Below the pieces are notes generated by a model that saw nothing but the letters and a program-made list of their open reading frames with translations, was not told the origin of the DNA and searched no databases. A program made the position numbers and the translations under genes. Positions 19,332 through 29,014 of a DNA stretch of 45,015 bases are shown piece by piece (positions within the stretch are counted from its first letter, which is position 1; every line of letters begins with the position of its first letter). Location of the stretch: contig PWGU01000070.1 of assembly GCA_003554605.1 (NCBI GenBank), forward strand, positions 1 through 45,015, in the 5' to 3' direction. This DNA is from Halorubrum sp. (GTDB taxonomy: Archaea; Halobacteriota; Halobacteria; Halobacteriales; Haloferacaceae).

Positions 19332-20066
19332 ATGCAAATCTCACAGCACATCTCCATCGAGAACCGGGATCGGAAGGACATCTACGGCTATATCGAACAA
19401 CGGGGCTCCGTCCCTGCCGACCAAGTGCGTCGGGAACTCGGCTTCGACGAGCAGGCGTTCGGGCACCACCTCGCGGTGTTGCGGCGCGACGGCTACGTCC
19501 GGCGGGTGGGCGACGACCTGGAGATCTCCTTCGATACTGACAACGGCGTTACCCACGAAGGCGACGATACACGCTATACGATCCGAACCGCTCGGCAGTC
19601 AGATCTCGGCGGGCTCATCGGCGTGTTGCGGCAGGTCGCCGAGGACGGGACCTACATCGAGGCGGAGGCGGTCGCCGACCTGCTCGATTTCGAGGAGGCC
19701 CTTCACCGGAACAACGAGGTGAGCTCTCGAATGTTCTTCGTCGCCACCGTCGAGGACCAGGTGGTCGGTTGGGTGCATCTCGATCTCCCGGAGGCGGACA
19801 AACTGAAACACACCGCACGGCTCACCGTCGGGGTAATGGACGAATACCGCGGGCAGGGTATCGGCGAGAAACTCCTCGAACGGGGGGCCACGTGGGCTCG
19901 CGAGCGGGGCTTCGAGAAGCTGTATAACAGCGTTCCGGTGACCAACGAGACGGCGATGGCGTTCCTCGAATCACACGGGTGGCGTCGGGAGGCGGTGAGA
20001 CAGGATCACTACCGTATCGACGGGGAGTACGTCGACGAGGTGATGATGGCCGTCGACCTCGTGTGA
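19332..20066 (+). CDS. GNAT N-acetyltransferase with N-terminal winged-helix-like domain
   Basis: N-term DIYGYIEQRGSVPADQVRRELGFDEQAFGHHLAVLRRDGYVRRVGDDLEI; C-term GNAT motif A LTVGVMDEYRGQGIGEKLLERGATWARERGFEKLYNSV. Confidence 0.88.
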   Translation: MQISQHISIENRDRKDIYGYIEQRGSVPADQVRRELGFDEQAFGHHLAVLRRDGYVRRVGDDLEISFDTDNGVTHEGDDTRYTIRTARQSDLGGLIGVLRQVAEDGTYIEAEAVADLLDFEEALHRNNEVSSRMFFVATVEDQVVGWVHLDLPEADKLKHTARLTVGVMDEYRGQGIGEKLLERGATWARERGFEKLYNSVPVTNETAMAFLESHGWRREAVRQDHYRIDGEYVDEVMMAVDLV

Positions 20067-20123
20067 CCGCGTGCCGGTCGACCCGGATCGGTCCCACACA
20101 CGCGCCGCCAATTGCGGCTCCTG

Positions 20124-20140
20124 GGTATCCGTTCTTTTTT
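20124..20140 (+). terminator. T-rich terminator downstream of the GNAT gene
   Basis: CCGTTCTTTTTTCGC shortly after the stop codon. Confidence 0.4.
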
Positions 20141-20188
20141 CGCTTCCCCGCCATCCGCCGGTGTCCGTCGGGAGACAGCGATTCGCGG

Positions 20189-21799
20189 TCAGCGGTCGAC
20201 AGTCACCTCGAAGCTGACGCCGCCGGTTGGGGACTCCGCGACCGATATCTCCCAGCCATGGGCCTCGACGAACTCCTCGACGATCGCCAGCCCGTACCCC
20301 GTTCCCCCCGTCTCCGTCGAATAGCCGTGTTTGAAGACCTCGTCACGGAGATCCGGTGGGATCCCGTCGCCGTCGTCTGCGACGGCGAAGCCGGCGATCC
20401 CGCCTCCGTCCTCGATCGGCTCGACCGTGACGGTGATAGGCGGTTCGTTGTGGGCGATGGCGTTTTGGAGGAGGTTTTCGAGGACGTGAGAGAGGAGGCC
20501 GGGATGGGCGCGGACGGTGTACTCCTCGGGAAGCGTTACGGTGAGTGTCGCGTCGGGTGACTCCACGCGGGTCCACGCCTCCCTGACGTGTGCGGCAACC
20601 GGGACGGCGCTCACCCGTTCGAGCGGGCGGTCGTCGCGCGTCAACAACAGGAGCTCCTCGATCATCGTTTCGATACGGTCGTGGGCGGCGCGGATCCGTT
20701 CGAAAGCCTCGGGATCGCCGCTTTCGGCGGCGAGTTCGGTGAAGCCCATCGCGACGTTGAGCGGGTTGCGAATGTCGTGGCTGACCGTCGAGGCGAACCG
20801 ATCGAGCCGCGCGTTCTGTCGTTCGAGATCCCGGGTTCGATCGCGGAGTTGGTTTTCCGCTTCGATCCGGGCGTGCGCCTCCGCAACGCTGTTCGCGAGG
20901 ATCTCGGCGAGTTCGAGATCATGATCGTCGAAGGTACCTGGGGACTCGTGGGCGGCGTTGAAGACCCCGAGATCCCCGACGGGAATGGTCATCGCCGCCC
21001 GCATTCGGTCGGCGGTCGGCCGGGCACCGGGAAGCGCCGTGACGTCGTCGGCGCGTATCGACTCGCCGGTCTCGAACACCTCGTGGGCTTTGCCCCTGCC
21101 GTCGGGGAACGGGTACTCGCCGACGGCGACCGGCGAAGCGTCCGAGGTCATCACGGCCACGAAGCGACCGTCCTCCATCACGTACAACGAGCACCAGTCG
21201 AACCCGAGGACCCCCTCGGACGCCTCGCGCATGAGATCAAAGAGCTCATCCTGGGTCCCGCAGGCGCTGATCTCCGTGGTGATGTCGTGGAGACGGGCGA
21301 GCCGGCGTGTCCGTTCGGTGATCGTTTCCCGGGAGCGGATCGAATCGAGGGCGGCTTCCGCATGCAGCGCGAGGAGTTCGGCGAGTTCGAGGTCGGTTTG
21401 GTCATACGTACCGGGCGTCCTTGAGACCGCCTGCAACACGGCCCCATCGCCGATCGGCACGCTCACGCCCGATCGATACTCCTCGTTCGTTGGCGACGCG
21501 TCTGGCTCACGTCGCAGATCGTGGGCGATCGACGACTCGCCGCGAGCGAACGTCCTCGGGAGCACCCCGTCCTCGATAGCAACCACGGAGCCCACGGGGA
21601 AATGCGAGGAGGCGACCGCTTCGTATCCCTCATCGTGGGGGACGAACACGGTACAGAAATCGAACCCAAGCACCGAGTTCGCCGTCTCCACCGCCGTCGC
21701 GTAGACCGATTCAACGTCGGTCGCGGCCATAAGATCCGTCGCTGCGTGATGGAGCTCACGCAGCCGCCCGACGAGGTTCTCGGAATCCCCTTCGCTCAT
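20189..21799 (-). CDS. GAF-GAF sensor histidine kinase
   Basis: Two GAF-like repeats; H-box FASTVSHDIRNPLNVAMGFTELA; N-box ENLLQNAIAHN; G-boxes DDGDGIPPDLRDEVFKHGYSTETGGTGYGLAIV. Confidence 0.92.
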   Translation of the reverse strand: MSEGDSENLVGRLRELHHAATDLMAATDVESVYATAVETANSVLGFDFCTVFVPHDEGYEAVASSHFPVGSVVAIEDGVLPRTFARGESSIAHDLRREPDASPTNEEYRSGVSVPIGDGAVLQAVSRTPGTYDQTDLELAELLALHAEAALDSIRSRETITERTRRLARLHDITTEISACGTQDELFDLMREASEGVLGFDWCSLYVMEDGRFVAVMTSDASPVAVGEYPFPDGRGKAHEVFETGESIRADDVTALPGARPTADRMRAAMTIPVGDLGVFNAAHESPGTFDDHDLELAEILANSVAEAHARIEAENQLRDRTRDLERQNARLDRFASTVSHDIRNPLNVAMGFTELAAESGDPEAFERIRAAHDRIETMIEELLLLTRDDRPLERVSAVPVAAHVREAWTRVESPDATLTVTLPEEYTVRAHPGLLSHVLENLLQNAIAHNEPPITVTVEPIEDGGGIAGFAVADDGDGIPPDLRDEVFKHGYSTETGGTGYGLAIVEEFVEAHGWEISVAESPTGGVSFEVTVDR

Positions 21800-21867
21800 C
21801 AGTTACCCGTCAGTTCATCCTCATCGGTAATGAATCGTCTGACACAGCGAGAAGGCCCCGCGTTCCG

Positions 21868-22824
21868 TTAACGGCTCGCCGGTCGAAGATGCTCGCAGTC
21901 GCCGGCATGGACCCGTCGGCGATGCCCGTCATCGGTTTCGACGACGAGCGTGCCGGGAAACTCGACATCGATCGCCCGCCCCTCGACCGTCTCGCCGCCC
22001 ATATCAACCCGCACGCGAGCGCCGAGCGTGCTCGTCCGTTCCCGCCAGGCATCGAGGATCCGATCCGGCTCGGTGACGAGGCGGTGATACCGTTCGAGGA
22101 TCCGCTGGAGCAGCCGTCTGCGATCCACGGACTCCCCGCGTTCCTCGGCCAACGAGGTTGCCCCCGATGGGAGCTCCTCGGGTTCGACGTTGGCGTTGAC
22201 GCCGATCCCGACGACGAGCCACGAGACGCGGTCGGCCTCCCCCTGCATCTCGGTGAGGATCCCGGCGACCTTTCGGCCGCCGCGCTCGCCCCCCTCGCCG
22301 ACGAGCACGTCGTTCGGCCACTTGATGTGTGCCTCGACGCCGGCCTCCCGACAGGCGTCGGCGGTCGCGACCGCGGCTGCGAGGGTACACACCGGCGCGT
22401 GGGCCGTCGACAGCGACGGCCGGGTCAGGATGGAGACCCAGACGCCGCCCGACGGTGATCGCCATTCGCGTCGGAGCCGGCCGCGCCCCGTGCGCTGTTC
22501 GTCAGCCACCACGACCAGGTCGGCGGTGTCCGTGTCGTCGGCCAACGCGAGCTCCCGGGCGCGGGCGTTCGTCGAGTCGAGCGTTTCGTGATGCTCCACG
22601 CGATACGGTGCATCGAGCCCGAAGGCGATTCCCGCCGCGGTGTACGGGGGATCGGCCGGGGCCACGTATCCCTCATTCGTCGATTCGACCAAGAACCCCT
22701 CCTCACGGAGCGATTCGACCGCCTTCCAGACGGCCGCTCGGGAGACGTCGAGGTCGGCCGCGAGTTCAGGACCGGAGACCGGACCGTCCGCCAACGCGTC
22801 AAGCAGTGCGCGGCGAGTACGCAT
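21868..22824 (-). CDS. birA: Biotin-[acetyl-CoA-carboxylase] ligase with N-terminal HTH
   Basis: N-term LLDALADGPVSGPELAADLDVSRAAVWKAVESLREEGF; catalytic TGRGRLRREWRSPSGGVWVSIL, KWPNDVLV, KVAGILTE. Confidence 0.92.
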   Translation of the reverse strand: MRTRRALLDALADGPVSGPELAADLDVSRAAVWKAVESLREEGFLVESTNEGYVAPADPPYTAAGIAFGLDAPYRVEHHETLDSTNARARELALADDTDTADLVVVADEQRTGRGRLRREWRSPSGGVWVSILTRPSLSTAHAPVCTLAAAVATADACREAGVEAHIKWPNDVLVGEGGERGGRKVAGILTEMQGEADRVSWLVVGIGVNANVEPEELPSGATSLAEERGESVDRRRLLQRILERYHRLVTEPDRILDAWRERTSTLGARVRVDMGGETVEGRAIDVEFPGTLVVETDDGHRRRVHAGDCEHLRPASR

Positions 22825-22941
22825 GGGTAGTCATCCCGGTACCGCCCGAAAGCCGTTCCGAAAGCGATCCGACCGTCGATAGAAACCTGACCGAGAGGTT
22901 CAAGCAGGACCACTTAACACGTCGCCGCGAGCGGGTGCCGT

Positions 22942-23910
22942 ATGGAGTACACGACGCTCGGCGGGACGGGCACCACGGTCAGTCGGCTCTGTCTCGGCTG
23001 TATGAGCTTCGGGAGCGGGCACGACTGGATGCTCGATGAAACGGAAGGGAAAGCCCTCGTTGAGCGGGCGATCGAACTCGGGATCAACTTCTTCGACACC
23101 GCGAACGTCTACTCGGCGGGCGAGAGCGAGTCCATCCTCGGCGAGGTCCTCGCGGAGTACGATCGGGACGAACAGGTCGTCGCCACCAAAGTTCGGTTCG
23201 CTCCCGACGGTGCCCACCCTAACGCGAGCGGCCTCTCCCGGAAGACCATCGAACAGGAGCTCGAACACAGCCTCGATCGGCTCGGCATGGAGACGATCGA
23301 CCTCTATCAGATCCATCGGTGGGACGATGCGACGCCGATCGAGGAGACGATGGCGGCCCTCGACGACGCGGTCCGTCGCGGGAAGGTACGATACCTCGGC
23401 GCATCCTCGATGTGGGCCCACCAGTTCGCGGAGGCGCTTCACGTCAGCGACCGGGAGGGCTACGACCGGTTCGTGACGATGCAGAACCTCTACAACCTCG
23501 TATATCGCGAGGAGGAACGTGAGATGGTGCCGCTCTGTGAACGCGAGGGGGTCGGCATGCTTCCGTGGAGCCCGCTTGGTGCGGGCTATCTCACACGTCC
23601 GTACGAGAAGGACGATGCGACGGTCCGCGGGGAACACGAAACCGCGCTTGGACGACCGTACCGCGAGGGTGGCGGCGAGGAGATCAACCGCCGCGTCGCG
23701 GAACTCGCGGACGAAAGGGGCGTGAAGATGGCCCAGATCGCGCTCGCATGGGTACTGAGCAAGGATATCGTCACCGCACCCATCATCGGAACCTCCAGCA
23801 TCGAACACTTGGAGGACGCCGTCGAGGCGCTCGACATCGATCTGTCGAACTCGGACGTCGACTGGCTTGAGGAACCCTACGAGCCGGTTCGGGTGTCCGG
23901 TCACGAGTAG
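22942..23910 (+). CDS. Aldo/keto reductase
   Basis: MEYTTLGGTGTTVSRLCLGCMSFG; FFDTANVYSAGESESILGEVL; DLYQIHRWD. Confidence 0.93.
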   Translation: MEYTTLGGTGTTVSRLCLGCMSFGSGHDWMLDETEGKALVERAIELGINFFDTANVYSAGESESILGEVLAEYDRDEQVVATKVRFAPDGAHPNASGLSRKTIEQELEHSLDRLGMETIDLYQIHRWDDATPIEETMAALDDAVRRGKVRYLGASSMWAHQFAEALHVSDREGYDRFVTMQNLYNLVYREEEREMVPLCEREGVGMLPWSPLGAGYLTRPYEKDDATVRGEHETALGRPYREGGGEEINRRVAELADERGVKMAQIALAWVLSKDIVTAPIIGTSSIEHLEDAVEALDIDLSNSDVDWLEEPYEPVRVSGHE

Positions 23911-23974
23911 CCGTTTGGCCGTCGCGTCCCGCCGCCGCCCGAGAAATCGTGTGACGCCGTAACATCCTTAAGAG

Positions 23975-24814
23975 ATGGTCGCATATCGGATGACAGTGGC
24001 ATCCCGACAGGGTGGCCCGGGCGGCGACCGTCCCGGTGCCAGCACGACGGATCGTCCGGACGCACCGCACGCCGGGTCGGCGGGGCCGGGTCCACGTGGA
24101 GCCGACCGCGCCGGTGCCGGACCGCTCGGACGCGCACCATCGGGCCCCGGGGCTCGTGACCGATCGGGGACGCTCCCGTCCCGCTCACGGACGGGCCCAG
24201 CGCTCCATTCGACGACACGGGACCTCCGTGACCCGTATCGATCGAGCGACCCGAGTCGGCTGAACGCGGGGCGAACGCCGGAGGACCCCCCGATCCGGGA
24301 CCCGACCGCCTACGCGCTTACGGACCATTTCTGTGACCGGCTGGGCCAGCCCGGACGATACGTCACCACCCGAACCGTGAGCGAGGCCATCCGCCGGGGA
24401 CAGCTCCGGTGGAACCGCACCGACGGGTGGCGGTTCGCGCTCGTCGAGGACGGAATTCGATCCGTCGTCGTCGTCGGCGACACCGAAACCGACTCGCCGG
24501 TCGTCGTCACCGCATGGACGGAGGTTGCGGACGCCGACAGCGCGCGAACGTCCCCGCGGTTCGACGAGGTCGACGTCGACACCATCGCCGTCCGAAGCGC
24601 GCTGAGCGAGTCGCCGTCGACGCCGATCCCGGATCGGATCCGCCCCCGTCGCGTCACGCGCCCGTTCGAGGTCGGCGAGCATCGGCTGTCGACCGTCCCC
24701 GGCGAGCCGTTCGTCCGCTGTCTGGACTGCGGCTGTCGTTTTCGATCGAAGTCGGGGATAACCGAGCGGCCGTGTCGCCCACGGGCCGCCTCCGACGGCG
24801 GGCGACCGGTCTGA
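23975..24814 (+). CDS. Hypothetical protein: low-complexity N-terminus, compact C-terminal domain, CxxCxC near the C-terminus
   Basis: 279-aa ORF; G/P/R/A-rich first ~100 aa, then DHFCDRLGQPGRYVTTRTVSEAIRRGQLRWNRTDGWRFALVEDGIRSVVVVGDTETDSPVVVTAWTEV. Confidence 0.6.
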   Translation: MVAYRMTVASRQGGPGGDRPGASTTDRPDAPHAGSAGPGPRGADRAGAGPLGRAPSGPGARDRSGTLPSRSRTGPALHSTTRDLRDPYRSSDPSRLNAGRTPEDPPIRDPTAYALTDHFCDRLGQPGRYVTTRTVSEAIRRGQLRWNRTDGWRFALVEDGIRSVVVVGDTETDSPVVVTAWTEVADADSARTSPRFDEVDVDTIAVRSALSESPSTPIPDRIRPRRVTRPFEVGEHRLSTVPGEPFVRCLDCGCRFRSKSGITERPCRPRAASDGGRPV

Positions 24815-24910
24815 ACGGCGAGGACGCGAGTCCCCGACCGAGTTGGCGTCATGGGCGAATCGCACGGGGTTTCAGTAGCTTTTACAGCCTCTCCGGGAAA
24901 CCGATCGGCT

Positions 24911-26317
24911 ATGGGTGAACAATTCCGTATCGAGGAGGACAGTCTCGGCGAGATGCAGGTTCCCGTGGACGCCTACTGGGGCGCACAGACCCAGCGGGCC
25001 GTGGAGAACTTCCCCATCTCCGGGGTCACGTTCGGCCGACGGTTTATCCGGGCGCTCGGCGTCGTGAAGAAGGGAGCCGCGCAGGCGAACCGGGACCTCG
25101 GGTTGGTCGCCGAGGAGACGGCCGACGCGATCGTCGCCGCCGCCGACGAGGTGATCGCCGGTGAGCACGACGAGCAGTTCCCGGTCGACGTCTTCCAGAC
25201 GGGCTCAGGCACCTCCTCGAACATGAACGCCAACGAGGTGATCGCCAACCGCGCCGCGGAGGTCGCCGGCGCGGAGATCGGCGATCGGGTCGTCCACCCG
25301 AACGACCACGTCAACTACGGTCAGTCCTCGAACGACGTGATCCCGACCGCGATGCACGTCGCGGCCCTGGAGGCCGTCGAGAAGGACCTCATGCCGGCGC
25401 TCGAATCGCTCCACGCCGAGTTGGAGGCGAAGGAGGCCGAGTTCGACGGCGTCGTCAAGACCGGCCGCACCCACCTGCAGGACGCCACCCCCGTCCGGCT
25501 GGGCCAGGAGTTCGGCGGCTATCGGACCCAAGTTCAAAAGGGGATCGAGCGCGTGAGCGCCGCCCGTGATCAGCTCCGTGAGTTGGCCCTCGGCGGCACC
25601 GCGGTCGGGACCGGGCTCAACACGCACCCGGAGTTCCCGGCGCTCGCGGCGGAGTACATCAGCGAAGAGACGGGAACGACGTTCCGCGAGGCTGACGACC
25701 ACTTCGAGGCGCAGGCCGCCCACGACGCGATGGGCGACGCCCACGGGGCGCTTCGAACCGTCGCGGGCAGCCTCAACAAGATCGCGAACGACCTGCGGCT
25801 GCTCGCCTCCGGTCCCCGCAACGGGCTCGGCGAGATCGAACAGCCCGAAAACCAGCCCGGCTCCTCGATCATGCCCGGGAAGATCAATCCGGTCGTCGCG
25901 GAGGCGGTGAATCAGGTCCACACCCAAGTGGTCGGCAACGACGCCGCCGTCTCCGCGGGTGCCGCGCGCGGCGAACTCGATTTAAACCTCTACAAGCCGG
26001 TCATCGCCCACAACTTCCTCCAGAGCGCCGAACTGCTATCGAACGCCGCCGAGACGTTCGGCGAGCGCTTCGTCGCGAAGCTCGAAGCCAACGAGGAACA
26101 CTGCGCCGAGCAGGTCGAAAACTCGATGGCGCTCGCCACCGCACTCAATCCCGCGATCGGGTACGACGCCGCCTCGACGGTCGCCAAACAGGCGTTAAAG
26201 GAAGGTAAGACCGTGCGTCAGGTCGCGATCGAGGAGGGCTACCTCACCGAGGCGGAGGCCGACGAGGTGCTCGATCCGGCCGCGATGACCAACCGGGTCA
26301 TCCTCGGCGACGACTAA
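24911..26317 (+). CDS. fumC: Class II fumarate hydratase
   Basis: FRIEEDSLGEMQVPVDAYWGAQTQRAVENFPISG; signature GSSIMPGKINPVVAEAVNQV. Confidence 0.96.
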   Translation: MGEQFRIEEDSLGEMQVPVDAYWGAQTQRAVENFPISGVTFGRRFIRALGVVKKGAAQANRDLGLVAEETADAIVAAADEVIAGEHDEQFPVDVFQTGSGTSSNMNANEVIANRAAEVAGAEIGDRVVHPNDHVNYGQSSNDVIPTAMHVAALEAVEKDLMPALESLHAELEAKEAEFDGVVKTGRTHLQDATPVRLGQEFGGYRTQVQKGIERVSAARDQLRELALGGTAVGTGLNTHPEFPALAAEYISEETGTTFREADDHFEAQAAHDAMGDAHGALRTVAGSLNKIANDLRLLASGPRNGLGEIEQPENQPGSSIMPGKINPVVAEAVNQVHTQVVGNDAAVSAGAARGELDLNLYKPVIAHNFLQSAELLSNAAETFGERFVAKLEANEEHCAEQVENSMALATALNPAIGYDAASTVAKQALKEGKTVRQVAIEEGYLTEAEADEVLDPAAMTNRVILGDD

Positions 26318-26338
26318 GCTGGATGCTTCGGGGAGCGC

Positions 26339-26386
26339 TGATCAAGGGACGTCGGTGACGATTGACCAAGGGACGTCGATGGCGAC
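26339..26386. repeat. 24-bp imperfect tandem duplication
   Basis: TGATCAAGGGACGTCGGTGACGAT / TGACCAAGGGACGTCGATGGCGAC between convergent genes. Confidence 0.75.
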
Positions 26387-26428
26387 TCCGTCGGATGCTG
26401 TGGCCGCGGGCACGTCGGCCCGCTCGCC

Positions 26429-28477
26429 TCACTCCTCCTGATAGATGAGGTTGATCTCGTCGCCGAAGCGGTCGAGGATGTTCCGCCGCTTCTTTTTCAT
26501 CGTCGGCGTGAGCAGGTCGTTCTCCTCGGAGAACTCCTCGGGAACTAACCGGAACCGTTTGATCTGCTCGTGGGACTCGAACGCCTCGTTTACCGCGTCG
26601 ACTTCCGTCTGGATGCGCCCGTGAACCCGGTCGTCGCGGCAGATCGCCGCCGGTTCCTCGGGGAGGTCGATCCCCTCCGCGGCCGCCCACGATCGAACCC
26701 GATCGAAATTCGGGACGAAAAGCGCCGAGACGAACTTCCGGCCGTCCCCGAGCACGACGCACTGCTCGACGAACTCGTTGGCCGCGAAGCGGTCCTCTAT
26801 CGGGCCGGGCGCGACGTTCTTGCCCGTCGAGAGCACGAGGAGCTGTTTCGCCCGCTCGCGGAAACTGATGTAGCCGTCGGGGCGAAGTTGGACGATGTCG
26901 CCGGTTCGGAACCACGGCGCGTCCGGGTCGCCGTCGCGGTCCCCGGGTGGCGTCCCCGCGATCACGGCCGCCTCGTCGAGTTCGTCCGCCTCGATGAACG
27001 CTTCGGCGGTGGCGTCCGGGCGGTTCCAGTACCCCTCGCTGACCTGTGGGCCACGGACGAGCAGTTCGCCGACCGACCCCGGGACCGTCGCATCGTCGGG
27101 ACCCGAGATCGACGTATCGATCGCGATCTCCGTATCGACCACCGGCGGGCCGATCGTGCCGACCTTCGGCGCTTCCGGGGGGTTGACCGCGATCACCGGC
27201 GAGGTCTCCGTGAGACCGTATCCCTCCAATATCGGCAGCTCCATCGCGTGATAGAGCGCACAGAGTTCGGCCGACAGCGACCCTCCGCCGGAGATGAAAA
27301 ACTCGATCTCGCCGCCGATCGCCTCCCGGACCGACGAGAAGACGAGCCGGTCGGCGACGGAGCGTTTGAGATCGAGGAGGAACCCCGGATCCTCGGCCTC
27401 GTGATGTGTTTTTCCGACGTCGACGGCCCACTCGAAGATCCGCTGTTTCACCGGCGACTCGCTCGCCTGTTCGCGGATCGCGTCGTAGAGCTTCTCGTAG
27501 ACGCGCGGGACGCTGGTCGTCGTCGTCGGCCGGACGAGCCCGAAATCCTCCCGAAGCGTGTCGGGGCTCTCGGCGTAGCCGACGGTCGCGCCGGCGGCGA
27601 ACATCATGTAGTGGCCGGCGAGCCGCTCGAAGACGTGCGCGAGCGGGAGGAACGAGAGCGTCGTCGACTCCGCGGAGACGCCAGGAACGTCGGGGTCGCG
27701 GTCGGGTCGGTCGGCGAACCGTTTATAACATTGGTTGAGGTTCTCACGGAAGTTCGCGTGGGTGAGCTGGACGCCCTTCGGCTGGCCGGTCGTCCCGGAG
27801 GTGTAGATGAGGCTCGCGAGGTCCTCAACGTCGGTCGCCTCGAGCCAGGACTCGTAGGCGTCGGGGTCGAAGGCCGCCGCACCCAGTTCGTGGAGTTCTC
27901 CGAGCGTGTGGACTGCGGGCCGATCCTCACGATTCTCACTGTCGCTCTCGGCCACCGAGTCCATCGTGACGACCGCGCTGAGGTCGTGGTCGAGGTCGGG
28001 AGCCACCGCGAGCACCTCATCACGGAGCGCCTCGTTCTCGGCGACGACGACGGTCGCCTCCGGGTCGGCGAGGAGGTACTGAAGCTGTCGCGGCGAGGAG
28101 GAGGGGTAGACCGTGGTGACAACGGCACCGGCGGCGAGCGCGGCGAAGTCGGCGTGGGCCCACTCCATCCGGGTGTGTGCGTAGATGGCGACGCGCGTGC
28201 CGGATTCGACGCCGAGTTCTCGGAAGCCGGCGGCGAGGTTCCGAACGATAGCCCGCATCTCCGCGTAGGTCAGGTCGGCGTAGTCGCCCTCGGGGGCGGG
28301 CTCGACGACGCCCTCGGCCGTGAGGGACCGCTCGTAGATCCCACCTTTATATCGTTGGGCGATCCGGTCGGCGTTCCGATCCGCCGTCCGCTCGAACGTC
28401 CGCGCAAGCGTCTCGCTGGCGACGACGTCGTCGGTAAAGTCACGTTCGGCCGATTCCCAGTCCATATCACCCTCCAT
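26429..28477 (-). CDS. Long-chain fatty acid-CoA ligase (AMP-forming acyl-CoA synthetase)
   Basis: LIYTSGTTGQPKGVQLTHANF; LEGYGLTETSPVIAVN; WFRTGDIVQLRPDGYISFRERAKQLLVLSTGKNVAPGPIED. Start ATG 28477 or 28465 preferred over the longer upstream frame. Confidence 0.93.
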   Translation of the reverse strand: MEGDMDWESAERDFTDDVVASETLARTFERTADRNADRIAQRYKGGIYERSLTAEGVVEPAPEGDYADLTYAEMRAIVRNLAAGFRELGVESGTRVAIYAHTRMEWAHADFAALAAGAVVTTVYPSSSPRQLQYLLADPEATVVVAENEALRDEVLAVAPDLDHDLSAVVTMDSVAESDSENREDRPAVHTLGELHELGAAAFDPDAYESWLEATDVEDLASLIYTSGTTGQPKGVQLTHANFRENLNQCYKRFADRPDRDPDVPGVSAESTTLSFLPLAHVFERLAGHYMMFAAGATVGYAESPDTLREDFGLVRPTTTTSVPRVYEKLYDAIREQASESPVKQRIFEWAVDVGKTHHEAEDPGFLLDLKRSVADRLVFSSVREAIGGEIEFFISGGGSLSAELCALYHAMELPILEGYGLTETSPVIAVNPPEAPKVGTIGPPVVDTEIAIDTSISGPDDATVPGSVGELLVRGPQVSEGYWNRPDATAEAFIEADELDEAAVIAGTPPGDRDGDPDAPWFRTGDIVQLRPDGYISFRERAKQLLVLSTGKNVAPGPIEDRFAANEFVEQCVVLGDGRKFVSALFVPNFDRVRSWAAAEGIDLPEEPAAICRDDRVHGRIQTEVDAVNEAFESHEQIKRFRLVPEEFSEENDLLTPTMKKKRRNILDRFGDEINLIYQEE

Positions 28478-28664
28478 TCTACGTATCCTCATAAACGATC
28501 GGGTGGTTGTTTGTTTGTGCGTTGTTTCGCGTTTATTCGGCGGGCCGCTGGGGGCGTTCCGTCGCTTCCGCTCCGTGAACGGCGGCTCACGACCGAAGAG
28601 ACGTGTGTCCACACGACGCCATTGAACTCATAGTCCCTGCTCAACGGTAACAACCGACGCCTGC

Positions 28665-28730
28665 GATCGGCGACAGCGACCCCCAACAGCGATCGGCGGC
28701 AGCGACCCCCGACAGTGATCGGCGGCAGCA
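28665..28730. repeat. 26-bp tandem repeat, about 2.5 units
   Basis: GATCGGCGACAGCGACCCCCAACAGC / GATCGGCGGCAGCGACCCCCGACAGT / GATCGGCGGCAGCA. Confidence 0.85.
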
Positions 28731-28771
28731 GCCGATGCCGGCAACTACCGTAGTGACCGACGGAACCACCG

Positions 28772-28890
28772 GAGGCCTCAGTCCTCCCCAGCCTCAGCCG
28801 GAGGGGCCGCCGGACTGCTCGGCGGCCCCTCCGGCCTCCCTCGCGCTCGGCTCACGCCTTTATAAAGGCGCTCGCCGGAGCGCGCCGATC
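28772..28890 (-). repeat. GC-rich structured repeat, copy 1
   Basis: On the minus strand: GCGCTCCGGCGAGCGC, palindrome CGCCTTTATAAAGGCG, CCGAGCGCGAGGGAG, 16-bp perfect stem-loop, GAGGCTGGGGAGGACTGAGGC; homologous to 36024-36140 in inverted orientation. Confidence 0.85.
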
Positions 28891-29014
28891 GCTTCCGGCG
28901 AGTCACGGTCGCGTTTCCCACTCCGCTCACGGTCCTCGTCGCCCATGGGTGAATTAAAAAGTTGAATTATGAAGCGCGAGGCTCTGGACGGCTTCCGGTG
29001 TAAGTGAAGTTGTC

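Noticed and set aside
26339-26386. 24-bp duplication between fumC and the acyl-CoA synthetase as a functional element
   Set aside because: Imperfect, isolated, in a convergent intergenic gap; most simply slippage
26570-28633. 687-aa plus-strand ORF opposite the acyl-CoA synthetase
   Set aside because: Antisense shadow with biased composition; the minus strand has clear AMP-binding motifs
28665-28730. 26-bp repeat considered as a CRISPR array
   Set aside because: Units abut with no spacers and no cas genes are present
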